A stretch of 64,000 nucleotides of DNA, taken from Brevibacterium yomogidense (lineage in GTDB: Bacteria > Actinomycetota > Actinomycetes > Actinomycetales > Brevibacteriaceae). Position 1 is the first letter of the stretch, and every line of letters begins with the position of its first letter. The notes beneath the pieces were generated by a model. It worked only from the letters and a program-made list of their open reading frames with translations, did not search any database and was not told where the DNA came from. This document shows, piece by piece, positions 9,618-17,580 of the stretch. The stretch lies in the NCBI RefSeq assembly GCF_900163715.1, contig NZ_FWFF01000017.1:310001-374000 (forward strand), in the 5' to 3' direction. The translations under genes and the position numbers were made by a program.

Positions 9618-10906
9618 CGAGGTCTGAAACCGCCGGCTTCGAGCAGACTCCTGTCGATGTAGTGCCTCAGGTTCCGGAACCCAAGCGCGATCCCGCGCAG
9701 ATGCTCGAGTCGGCCATTGATCGCCTCCGTCGGGCCGTTGCTGGTCCCGGGCCGATCGAAATAGCCGAGGACGTCAGCGGCTCGTTGCTTGAGCGTACGA
9801 GCGAGCTTGCGGACCTCGACCAGCTGCACGGGCACCCCCGTGGAGATCCGGTCGATCGTGTGCTGCAGGAAGAACCTCCCCAGCCCGCGGTCCGTCTCCC
9901 GATACGCGGTGATCATGTCCTGATACACACCCCAGGTCGCTTCAACCTCGACATGGCGCTGGTCGGCGAACACCTCCTCGAGTCGCGCATGCTGCTTCTC
10001 GATGAGAATACCCGCTCCTGTCAGCAGAGTCCGGCGGACCCGGTAGAGCGGATCACCAGTCCTACCCCGACGACCGAACACATCGCGCTGAACACGGCGC
10101 CGACAGTTCTCCAGCGCGTCCCCGGTAAGCCGGATCACATGGAATGGATCCATGATCGGAGCAGCGTCGGGAAGCTCTTCGGCGGCGGCGGTCTTGAACC
10201 CAGTGAATCCGTCCATCGCAACGACCTCGATCCCGTTCTGCCACTGCTGCGAGCGTGCAGCCAGCCACCGCTTGAAGACTGCTTTGGAGCGGCCTTCGAC
10301 CATGTCCAGCAGCCGGGCAGGTCCGGTCTTCTCACGCACCGGGGTCAGATCGATGATCACGGTCACGTACTTGTCGCCACGCTTCGTGTGGCGCCACACG
10401 TGCTCGTCGACACCGATCGTGGTGACACCGTCGAAGCGGTGGGGGTCATCGATCAGTTGTCGTGTGCCTTCAGCGAGGATCGCGTCGTTCGCGGCCGACC
10501 ATGACACGGCCAGTCCTGCCGCGACGCGGGAGATGGACAGATGGTCCACCACGAGTCCTTCCAGTCCCCATCGCAGACCGCCGCGGGAGATCTTTGCCCG
10601 CGGCGGCGCCGCTGCGGTCGTGTCCTGGCGCCACACCCGGCCGCATCCTGAGCACTTGTAACGACGCACGCGGATCAGCAGCGTCGTGGGTCGGTGTCCG
10701 AAGGGTTCGTGCGCGAGCCTGCGCACCACCGTGTCCCGTGGCGTCCCCTCACATCCGCAGTGCTGGCACCACTGGTCTGGTTCAACGACTCGGCATTGGA
10801 ACATCGCTCGGTCGGGTTCCAGGTGTTGTCCGACGGCTTGGAGACCGAGCTCGTCGAGGCGGCAGAACGTGGTCAGGCAGGGCGCATCAAAAGTAGGGTG
10901 GGACAT
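9599..10906 (-). CDS. ISL3-family transposase
   Basis: 435 residues, full length for the family. The N-terminus carries paired zinc-ribbon cysteines (CQHCGC at about residue 47, then CSGCGRVW at about 85) for binding the terminal repeats. An HTH-like region follows. The DDE core is GVDEHVW and VVAMDGFTGF, then DPFHV, then TSNGPTEAINGRLEHL with the catalytic Glu. No frameshift is seen, so it should be active. It is the only gene of the element. A start at 10906 leaves about 85 bp to the right terminal repeat. Confidence 0.95.
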   Translation of the reverse strand: MSHPTFDAPCLTTFCRLDELGLQAVGQHLEPDRAMFQCRVVEPDQWCQHCGCEGTPRDTVVRRLAHEPFGHRPTTLLIRVRRYKCSGCGRVWRQDTTAAAPPRAKISRGGLRWGLEGLVVDHLSISRVAAGLAVSWSAANDAILAEGTRQLIDDPHRFDGVTTIGVDEHVWRHTKRGDKYVTVIIDLTPVREKTGPARLLDMVEGRSKAVFKRWLAARSQQWQNGIEVVAMDGFTGFKTAAAEELPDAAPIMDPFHVIRLTGDALENCRRRVQRDVFGRRGRTGDPLYRVRRTLLTGAGILIEKQHARLEEVFADQRHVEVEATWGVYQDMITAYRETDRGLGRFFLQHTIDRISTGVPVQLVEVRKLARTLKQRAADVLGYFDRPGTSNGPTEAINGRLEHLRGIALGFRNLRHYIDRSLLEAGGFRPRLHPRS

Positions 10907-10991
10907 GTCGAGGTCTTCCGGATGGGCAGTGTAGGAACTTCCATCTTCAGGGAGACCTCGACTCCTACACGGACAGCGACGCGCTCAACGG

Positions 10992-11016
10992 ACTACACCC
11001 TCGTACGAGAAGAGCC
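10992..11016. repeat. Right terminal inverted repeat of ISL3 element
   Basis: Partner of 9593-9617. The element end is fixed by the adjacent TCTATTGT duplication. Confidence 0.9.
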
Positions 11017-11024
11017 TCTATTGT
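11017..11024. repeat. Target-site duplication, right of ISL3 element
   Basis: TCTATTGT, identical to 9585-9592. Confidence 0.9.
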
Positions 11025-11232
11025 CAAATATTCGCATTAAAGAGAATTAGGCGAAATGCAACTCCGAAACACAGCAGGATACCGCAGTGACCCGCGAGCC
11101 ACATCAGGTAAGGGAGAACCGGTCCGGAAAAGCCTGTTGAAAAACGTTGCCACCACCCTCGAACGTATCACCGAGAAATCCTTCTAGAAGATTGTTGAAT
11201 AAGCGTTTTGCGCGGTGATGAAAGGAAAGCAG

Positions 11233-12975
11233 ATGCTACGATTCAGGAATCCCGGGTCCAACATTGAGACACAGGTCGGAAGCTTCCAGGTATTGTATCG
11301 CGCTTTGAAAGATGCAAAGCGCTTTACCACGAGTGACATGGGCCATGTCATGGCAGAAGCTAATCTCTTCACCGCATACGGATACACGGGGGATAAGGCA
11401 CTTGAAATTACTTCCTCACGAAGTGATTCTCTGAACTCCACCAAAATGAACATGAAGATGTATGCCGAAGTGTTCCGAATGCTCGGATGGGTCGCGCCTG
11501 CAGATCGATCGGCCTCGTATCCGTTAGCTTTCACGTTCATCGGATCCTGTGCTGGAAACAGCACTTTCGCGGGAGCCTTGGCACTTGCTGAGGAATCCTT
11601 GCTGGGCTTTGTGAACCCGACAGAAAACAGTCAAAACGTCAAATATACGGAAAATGTACGGTTTTACCCACTAGTGCTTCGCGCCTTACGGGATCTCGGT
11701 GGCACTATGTATAAGCACGAGCTGTGCCTCGGCCCGATGTCATGCGACGACATCGACGAGAGCTCATACGACGGCATGATTGAAAAGATCAAAAGCCTTA
11801 GGGGTGACTATTCTCGACTATCAGACGCTTTTAATGACTTATGCCAACGTTTGAATATGAAACCTACATCAGTGGACAATAGTACCCGACTACCTATCGG
11901 CCAACTGAGCGGACATGGTTGGATTGAAACCGGAATAAGAGACAGGACGTTGTACAACCGCTCTCTAAGCTGCATTAAGATTACGGACAAAGGAGCCACA
12001 AAGCTCCGTGAATATCTATCAATGGTCGATCTGCGCCTGAGCGATTTCAATGCACTGGAGCCGAACTTAAAAGCGCCTGCAATCAGGGCCGGCGTCTATT
12101 CAATGCTCGAACGCGCTGGATTTAATGTGGATTCAGTAAGAGCTAGGAGAAAATCGGACTCTGATGCACTTGCGCCGCTGCTGAAAGGCAGGGAGCTGAA
12201 CTTCTCTCCCTATCAAACACTGTGGCCAGACACGGTGAATGAGGCTCTTGGCCTTACTCCCGATATCAGAAATCAGGAAGTGGTCCAGGAAACAGCGAAA
12301 CACGAGACGCATTCCGACAAACGAGAGTCGAGCATTGAATCTACTTTCGAAGGCACAATTCTAGGTGCATCTGCTTTTGCACACACCTCTGAGAAATTAC
12401 CCGTTGCTGAACGACCCAGCCTAATCGAACTCAGAGGCCTCATAGAAGATGCCGTAGCAAAAACGAGTACGATTGCAGATGCTTCGCGTCTACTATTCAA
12501 CTCGCGAGTAAACGACAAGCAAAATCAATTCTACCCTTTGGTGGCCGACCTGTTCACGCTACTTGGACTTGATTGCAGAGAATCGCGAGAAGGCGATAAT
12601 GGAGCGCGATGGGATGCGCTGATTAAGGACTCGGAAGAATCTATTCCGATTGAAATCAAGTCTCCAACCGAAGAACTCTACCTCTCCCTCAAAGCAGTAC
12701 GTCAAGCCCTGGAGAACAAGGTAATATTACTGTCGAGAGAGACTCATCCCACCCAGCGGAACACTTCTTCCCTCGTTGTTGGGTACAACCTGCCGAACGC
12801 GCGGGCAGAGGTTGCAAAAATTATAGATGACATCTATTCAACGTATAGACTTAGGATAGGCGTAATTGGATTGGAATCACTATTTCAGCTGGCGGTGAGC
12901 GCAACCCGCGGAAACTATAAGATTGATCTATCTGAAATTGGCCGTTCGAAAGGAATAGTAAATGTCGATCTTTGA
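11233..12975 (+). CDS. Restriction endonuclease-like PD-(D/E)XK protein
   Basis: 580 residues. The C-terminal third holds a clear PD-(D/E)XK core: RWDAL with Asp461, then IPIEIKSP with Glu474 and Lys476, then a helix with a KAVRQALENKVILL pattern as in many type II enzymes. The first about 400 residues are helical with several likely winged-helix units (for example ADKAxL-type text near LSCIKITDKGATKLREYL), probably for recognising DNA. ATG 11233 follows AAAGGA at a good distance and is preferred over GTG 11215. Base composition is clearly AT-richer than the surroundings, a sign of transfer. The downstream Fe-S gene starts inside this gene. Two methylases face it from the other strand, so a restriction role is very likely. 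Type IIS or an asymmetric site is my guess from the two methylases; I cannot name the family. Confidence 0.75.
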   Translation: MLRFRNPGSNIETQVGSFQVLYRALKDAKRFTTSDMGHVMAEANLFTAYGYTGDKALEITSSRSDSLNSTKMNMKMYAEVFRMLGWVAPADRSASYPLAFTFIGSCAGNSTFAGALALAEESLLGFVNPTENSQNVKYTENVRFYPLVLRALRDLGGTMYKHELCLGPMSCDDIDESSYDGMIEKIKSLRGDYSRLSDAFNDLCQRLNMKPTSVDNSTRLPIGQLSGHGWIETGIRDRTLYNRSLSCIKITDKGATKLREYLSMVDLRLSDFNALEPNLKAPAIRAGVYSMLERAGFNVDSVRARRKSDSDALAPLLKGRELNFSPYQTLWPDTVNEALGLTPDIRNQEVVQETAKHETHSDKRESSIESTFEGTILGASAFAHTSEKLPVAERPSLIELRGLIEDAVAKTSTIADASRLLFNSRVNDKQNQFYPLVADLFTLLGLDCRESREGDNGARWDALIKDSEESIPIEIKSPTEELYLSLKAVRQALENKVILLSRETHPTQRNTSSLVVGYNLPNARAEVAKIIDDIYSTYRLRIGVIGLESLFQLAVSATRGNYKIDLSEIGRSKGIVNVDL

Positions 12976-14017
12976 ACACAAAGGAGACCGCAAGAATCTT
13001 CGGCTCTTAACTGAAGTCCCACAGCGAGTCGTCAAGGAGTGTGCATCAGCGCCCGCAAAATGGATCTTTCCAAATGGCCCTGATTGCGTTAGTAGCTGCA
13101 TTGCGTGCGCGGACGAGCCGTGCCGGAAAATTGGAGAATCCGAACAAAGCGTCCCTGGTATAGATGCGTTAGCTGGTGACCTGAGTAGTGTGCTCTGCCC
13201 GGTTAACGCCATCGGCTGGGATGCCACGTTAGAGACTCCGAAAATTGACCCTGATACGTGCATTGGTTGTGGTCTCTGCGTCGCACGATGCCCGGTTGGT
13301 GCGATCTCGGTCCTTGAAGGGATTGCGACAGTCGCGACTGATCAATCACAGGAAAGTACTCCTCGAACCAAGACTATGCCGCTTTCGGCGGGCCAACTTG
13401 AGCAGCAGGATCAGATCGCAGAGCTCCCCACGCTTGAATCGGCAGAGCCTATCGCTAAAGACATCGGTGTTGTTGGCGTTACGGAAGTACTGGAAAATTC
13501 CTCCGAAGCAGTTCAGAAGGCGGCAGTTCGTTCGCTTTTGGTGGCCGCTGGAGGCTCTGTATCACTGAGTCGAAAAGGTGACGTACATACAAGGATGGAT
13601 GGAACGTACGCGACGAAGGGTGGAGCCCTCGGCTCGCTTGAGGTTGAGTTCGGGTTCGATTCATTGGAAGCGTTGCGAGCAAGCCTTGACGATGTTGCGG
13701 TACTTGAAAGTCGTTATGGTATTCCGATAGCAGACCAGGTGCCTTTGGTCGTATGTGGTGGCTTGCCCCGCGAGCGGCAGGGCTATTGGCAGGTGGTTCT
13801 TGATATTGATCGGGTGCTGGAGCTTAAAATTAGGACGGCGACCGCTGGTGCAATGCTGTTGCTCGTTTGGAATAGAAAGCCATTTACTGCTCAGGTCCTG
13901 GACCAGTTGACACCTCATTTCGGCTCTACTTCAATTAGAAGCCAGATAGAAGCTGCGCTTGGGCGGCCGGTGGATATTCCGCGTGGGCTTGGGGGGATTC
14001 TGGAACCGGAGAAGTAG
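12962..14017 (+). CDS. Dicluster [4Fe-4S] protein with possible C-terminal nuclease domain, in restriction operon
   Basis: 351 residues starting 14 nt before the endonuclease stop, so translation is probably coupled. The N-terminal half has ferredoxin-type cysteines: C42, C46, C49, C54, C79 followed by PVNAI, then C100-x2-C103-x2-C106-x3-C110-P. The two 'CPxxAI' ends are the hallmark of a 2[4Fe-4S] ferredoxin domain. A polar linker (about 125-185) leads to a second domain with D213 and, 13 residues on, E227-V-E229 in a strand, followed by a helix and further strands. That spacing and the ExE resemble the BamHI/BglII type of active site, so the domain may cut DNA or may be a degenerate nuclease that only binds. 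The clusters could be structural, as in AddB and Cas4, or redox-sensing. No ferredoxin-dependent enzyme is encoded nearby. I know of no named family with this layout. Confidence 0.7.
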   Translation: MSIFEHKGDRKNLRLLTEVPQRVVKECASAPAKWIFPNGPDCVSSCIACADEPCRKIGESEQSVPGIDALAGDLSSVLCPVNAIGWDATLETPKIDPDTCIGCGLCVARCPVGAISVLEGIATVATDQSQESTPRTKTMPLSAGQLEQQDQIAELPTLESAEPIAKDIGVVGVTEVLENSSEAVQKAAVRSLLVAAGGSVSLSRKGDVHTRMDGTYATKGGALGSLEVEFGFDSLEALRASLDDVAVLESRYGIPIADQVPLVVCGGLPRERQGYWQVVLDIDRVLELKIRTATAGAMLLLVWNRKPFTAQVLDQLTPHFGSTSIRSQIEAALGRPVDIPRGLGGILEPEK

Positions 14018-14018
14018 A

Positions 14019-14855
14019 TTACAGCAGACGTTGCTGTTGGACGAGCCTATCAACTCGATCTAGTGCGATAGTTGCCCATCGCTCCTCTAGCTCAATGCCA
14101 ACCCATTTGATCTTGTGCCCTTCGCTATTCAGTATTTCACATGCTACTGCTGTGGTCCCCGAACCCAGGAAAGGGTCCAACACTGCCCCGACGTAACGCC
14201 CCTCTGAGTCTTTGGGGCAATAGGCTTTCAATAGCTCCACAAACAAGGCTACAGGCTTTTGTGTAGGATGCGAGGTTCGTTCCTTGGCGAACCGTTTGCC
14301 CGCCAGAGTTGGAAACTCCCATATATCTCCTCGCATAGCGCCGCGAGGATCAGGAGCCCACTTTACGCGCTCCCCCTTTGAGTTTCTGTACCAGACAGGA
14401 GTCTTTAGACGCTCCTCGCTTCTGTATGGAATTCGTACGTCGTCGGTATTGTAGGTCCATCTGCGGTCAGAGTTTGTGAACCATAGGAATGGCTCGTATT
14501 CACCTCTGGGAACTCTTTTTGACCGACTGAATCCGTTGTTGTAGCGCCATATGTTCATTCTCCGGTAATGTAGTCCAGCCTCGTACATAATTGCCTGCAG
14601 GAATCCGATGTAGTGGTGGATGCCGAACCAGAGAAGGCTGCCTTCATTCGTCAGGAGATCCCGACAGTTTTGGATTCGGTCTCGCGACACCTCTAGGAAC
14701 TCAGCCAGAGGCAACGAGTCGGAGTCGTTGCCGAAGTCTTTGTTCAAATTGTATGGTGGATCCGTAAGTATGAGATCGAATTTCCGTCCTTCAGCGATAA
14801 ATTGCGGGAGGATCTTGTCCGAATCGCCAACTATTACCTCTTGCGTAACGTTCAT
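14019..14855 (-). CDS. DNA methyltransferase, beta-type (DPPY)
   Basis: 278 residues. The catalytic motif IV, LILTDPPYNL, comes first at about residue 31. The SAM-binding motif I comes last: AVLDPFLGSGTTAVAC at about 235. This order defines the beta class, which makes N6-methyladenine or N4-methylcytosine; DPPY favours adenine. The stretch SHPTQKP before motif I is typical of these enzymes. Its start overlaps the end of the HTH-methylase gene by 4 nt, so the two methylases are co-expressed. It ends one base from the stop of the Fe-S gene on the other strand, so the cassette is arranged tail to tail. Its role is to protect host sites from the endonuclease at 11233-12975. Confidence 0.88.
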   Translation of the reverse strand: MNVTQEVIVGDSDKILPQFIAEGRKFDLILTDPPYNLNKDFGNDSDSLPLAEFLEVSRDRIQNCRDLLTNEGSLLWFGIHHYIGFLQAIMYEAGLHYRRMNIWRYNNGFSRSKRVPRGEYEPFLWFTNSDRRWTYNTDDVRIPYRSEERLKTPVWYRNSKGERVKWAPDPRGAMRGDIWEFPTLAGKRFAKERTSHPTQKPVALFVELLKAYCPKDSEGRYVGAVLDPFLGSGTTAVACEILNSEGHKIKWVGIELEERWATIALDRVDRLVQQQRLL

Positions 14856-15982
14856 GGCTTTGCCACCTTGCGGAAGATGAGAATGTATTGATGATGAATA
14901 TTCTCCACGTAGGCAAAGGGATAGCCGTATGGTAATAATGACTTGTGATTCTGGAGAAGTACCTTAACTCCCTGCAGCGCAAGGGTGGCGCCATCTTCGG
15001 TGTTGGCGTTATCTAGTTCCTGGATTAAGTCTGAATGAAAGCTGACGAACTTGGACTTATTACGGAAGTCGGAGACGATCATGCACAAATATTTGCCAGA
15101 TTTGAGGGCGCGCGCAGAGGGTACAATGAAGTCAGACGCGAGCACTTTAAGGAATGTGGAATAATCCGCGATGTTCGCTAGATCCTTTGGGTCGCTGTCT
15201 GAGTAGTTGGTGGCAAGATCGTTGGCGAGGCGTTCTTGCTTGACCTTGTGGTCTGCCTTCTTATTCAGAATCGACCAGTAAGGAGGGCTTGTGATAACAA
15301 AATCTACTGATTCAGGCTCAAATTTGAGTAGGGCTTCACGTGAATCATCGTTGATGAATGTGTGTTTGGAGGAGTCTCCCGGGGCGACTTCAGTCTCTAA
15401 TCTTTCAATCGCCAATTCGTTCCAATGCTTCTGAAGCTCAATACTGATTGATTTTCGTCCAGTGACGGCTGCGGCCTTTGCGGTCGATCCCACGCCACCA
15501 AAGGGGTCTAGTACAACCATTCCTTCCTTGGTGAAGAAGGAAATCAGTTGCGATACATCTTGGAATGAGAATGGAGCAGGATGTTGCCTCTCGATTTGCG
15601 CATGGGGGTGTTTCGACCCAAGTCCCTTCTGATACGTGAAGCTCTTCGTCAGGGGCATCCACTCTGCGCCAGTTAGGTCATTGAGTTTGTTCCTGGCGTC
15701 GATTTTTGATGGCGGCTTTTCGGCGGGTTCCTCTGCGGCCAGTGCCCGTGAAGGATTCTGGGGCGCGGCGATGGTTCGGCTCTTTGCTAAGTACTCTCCT
15801 AGTTGGTTGGTGTCGAACCGACGTTGGCCGCCTGGTGTCTTAGTGGGTGTCAGGATGCCCGAGTCCACCATCCGGTAGACGGTCGAGTTACTTACTCCGA
15901 GGATGCGAGCGGCGGCTGATACGCCAACAAGGTTCGATTGTTGATACATGCGTCCAGCGTACCTCAGCCGTGACGCCATCAA
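14852..15982 (-). CDS. DNA methyltransferase with N-terminal HTH, SPPY type
   Basis: 376 residues. Residues about 19-70 form a MerR/excisionase-type winged helix (SAAARILGVSNSTVYRMVDS, then GGQRRF). The methylase follows, with motif I MVVLDPFGGVGSTAKAA at about 160 and motif IV VDFVITSPPYW at about 232. SPPY is usual for N4-cytosine enzymes. An HTH fused to a methylase is known to repress its own promoter in some type II systems (M.EcoRII, M.SsoII), and a matching role here is inferred. ATG 15949 is an alternative start, 11 residues shorter. Two TCAAC repeats spaced one helical turn apart overlap the start. Together with the DPPY methylase it would modify the two strands of an asymmetric site. 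Confidence 0.85.
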   Translation of the reverse strand: MMASRLRYAGRMYQQSNLVGVSAAARILGVSNSTVYRMVDSGILTPTKTPGGQRRFDTNQLGEYLAKSRTIAAPQNPSRALAAEEPAEKPPSKIDARNKLNDLTGAEWMPLTKSFTYQKGLGSKHPHAQIERQHPAPFSFQDVSQLISFFTKEGMVVLDPFGGVGSTAKAAAVTGRKSISIELQKHWNELAIERLETEVAPGDSSKHTFINDDSREALLKFEPESVDFVITSPPYWSILNKKADHKVKQERLANDLATNYSDSDPKDLANIADYSTFLKVLASDFIVPSARALKSGKYLCMIVSDFRNKSKFVSFHSDLIQELDNANTEDGATLALQGVKVLLQNHKSLLPYGYPFAYVENIHHQYILIFRKVAKP

Positions 15983-15985
15983 TGC

Positions 15986-16000
15986 TCAACGTTATTCAAC
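15986..16000. promoter_or_regulatory. Candidate operator of the HTH-methylase
   Basis: TCAAC occurs at 15986-15990 and again at 15996-16000, exactly 10 bp apart, in an AT-rich spot directly before the methylase start. MerR/BldC-like domains often bind direct repeats one turn apart. Binding here would block transcription of both methylases. Confidence 0.35.
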
Positions 16001-16388
16001 ATTGGTACCGTAAGGCGCGGTTGCGCCGGGTGCCCCGCCACTTGGCGCTGGGGGAGTGAGCGGCTGGCCGTGATCGTCTGCTTTTGTGCTCGAGGGCGAG
16101 CTGCTAGCCGAGTGTGGGGAGGTGCTTTGCCGCCCTTCCAGCGCCTTTGGCTCCGCTTGTCTAGGTATGTGCCAGGGGTCAGCTTGTTTAGCGGCCACCT
16201 AGTCCTGAGCTTCCCAGTTCCTCGGTTGGTGGTGAAGCGGTGCTGAGTCCCTTCCGAGGCTGCGCGGGCTGTTCTTGTAGTGTACGCCTAGTCGCGGCGA
16301 GGCATCGTTTCCTGGCTGTTGGGCCTAATTTTCAGTCTATGCCGCGAGTATGGTGTGCACGGGAGATCTGTCGCGGCCGACCGCCCAC
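16001..16388. other. Gene-free stretch between methylases and oxidoreductase remnant
   Basis: I see no convincing gene, RNA or repeat here. It probably holds the methylase promoter at its left end. It also marks the switch from AT-richer cassette DNA back to host-like composition. Confidence 0.5.
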
Positions 16389-17365
16389 TCACGGCACGAG
16401 GACGTACTTGCCCACTGCCTTGCGTTCGCTGATCGTAGTGAGGATCCTCCCGGCGTCGGCCAGTGGGGCGACGGCGGGCTCGGGCGGGTGCAGCTCTCCC
16501 GCGGCGATCCGACGGTAGAGCTCGTCCAGCAGGCGGGCGTTCCCTGACAGGGCCGCCTCCTCGCGTGACCAGTCGCCCCAGTCGATGCCCACGATCATCC
16601 GGTTACGCAACAGCACGATGTTCGCCGGCAGCCGGGGGGTCTCGCCGGAGGCGAACCCGATGACGCAGAACCGTCCACCAGCGCCCAGCGCGCGCAGGGC
16701 GCTCTCCGCCGCAGGGCCGCCCACCGGGTCGATGACGACATCCGCGCCGCCGCCCGTGTGTGCACGGATCTCGTCCTTGAGGTTGTCGTACCCGATCGCA
16801 TGGGTTGCTCCGTGCTGCAACGCGAGCGCCCGCTTCTCCTCCGACGACGCAACCGCCAGCACCTCGGCACCCTGGCTGCGTGCCACATCGACCGCGGCCA
16901 GTCCGATCCCGCCACCGGCACCCAGCACCACGACCTTTTCGCCCTCACGGATCGTCACCCGCTGCGTCACGCCGAACAGGAAGGTCAGGTAGCTCTCGAT
17001 GCTGGCCGCCGCGATCTGCGGGGACACTCCCTCCGGCACGACTGCCAGCGCCACGACCGGCACGACCAGATCCGTCGTGTACGCACCGCCGATACCGGCC
17101 ATGACGGACGCGACCCGCCGCCCGCGTACGACTCATCGACGCCCTCGCCCACCTGGGTCACCACTCCCACGGAGCAGTTCCCCGGCGTGAACGGCAGCGG
17201 CGGCTCCACCTGGTAGGCGCCGCGCACGATGAGCGAGTCGACGAAGCTGACGCCCGCGGCCTCGACCCGGACCAGGACCTCACCGGGGCCTGGCGTGGGT
17301 TGAGGCTCTTCGACGAGGGCCAGCAGATCGGGCTTGCCGTACTCGGTGCAGATGATCTTTCGCAT
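16389..17365 (-). pseudogene. NADPH:quinone oxidoreductase (zinc-type alcohol dehydrogenase family), frameshifted
   Basis: Two adjacent frames give the halves of one protein. The N-terminal half starts at 17365 with MRKIICTEYGKP, contains the GroES-like domain (GEVLVRVEAAGVSFVDSLI) and loses frame after TQVGEGVDE. The C-terminal half resumes as GRRVASVMAG, with Rossmann motif VVVLGAGGGIGLAAVDVA and end VGKYVLVP. The break lies at about 17113-17126 in a GGCGGCGGG run, a one-base change. The family reduces quinones or enones with NADPH. The reading of a broken gene is secure unless the run is a sequencing error. A crotonase tail lies just upstream on the same strand, so both may be leftovers of an acyl-CoA degradation cluster. 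Confidence 0.85.
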
Positions 17366-17422
17366 GTGTGGTGCCTTTCGCAGGAAGTGTGGGAATGCTG
17401 CTGTTGAACGGACCGTGCGGTG

Positions 17423-17490
17423 TCAGCGGCCGCGCCACTGAGGGTCGCGCTTCTCCAGGAAGGCGGCGACCCCCTCGGCACGGTCCTCGG
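17423..17490 (-). pseudogene. Enoyl-CoA hydratase C-terminal fragment
   Basis: The minus strand reads SEDRAEGVAAFLEKR, then DPQWRGR and a stop at 17423-17425. This is the standard C-terminus of crotonase-family enzymes. The rest of the gene ends at the terminal repeat of the IS1634-type element at 17491. The fragment cannot be functional. It shows that host catabolic DNA was present here before the insertion. Confidence 0.75.
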
Positions 17491-17506
17491 ACCTGAGTTG
17501 CGCCAC
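17491..17506. repeat. Left terminal repeat of IS1634-type element
   Basis: ACCTGAGTTGCGCCAC, the exact reverse complement of 19113-19128. Confidence 0.85.
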
Positions 17507-17580
17507 CTAGTCTGAGATTTGTGGTGGGTGAGGCTGTGACCTGCGGGTTCATGGTTGAGGGTGTGCACTATTAATTCGGG

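Larger units (their letters stand above)
9593..11016. mobile_element. Complete ISL3-family insertion sequence, 1424 bp
   Basis: The element is bounded by 25-bp terminal inverted repeats (9593-9617 and 10992-11016, two mismatches, each outer end beginning GGCTCTTC). Perfect 8-bp direct repeats flank it, and it carries one intact transposase gene on the minus strand. It landed 36 bp after the first AddA-like gene and spared it. The perfect duplications and undamaged transposase indicate a recent insertion, unlike the broken elements at 17-20 kb. Confidence 0.92.
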
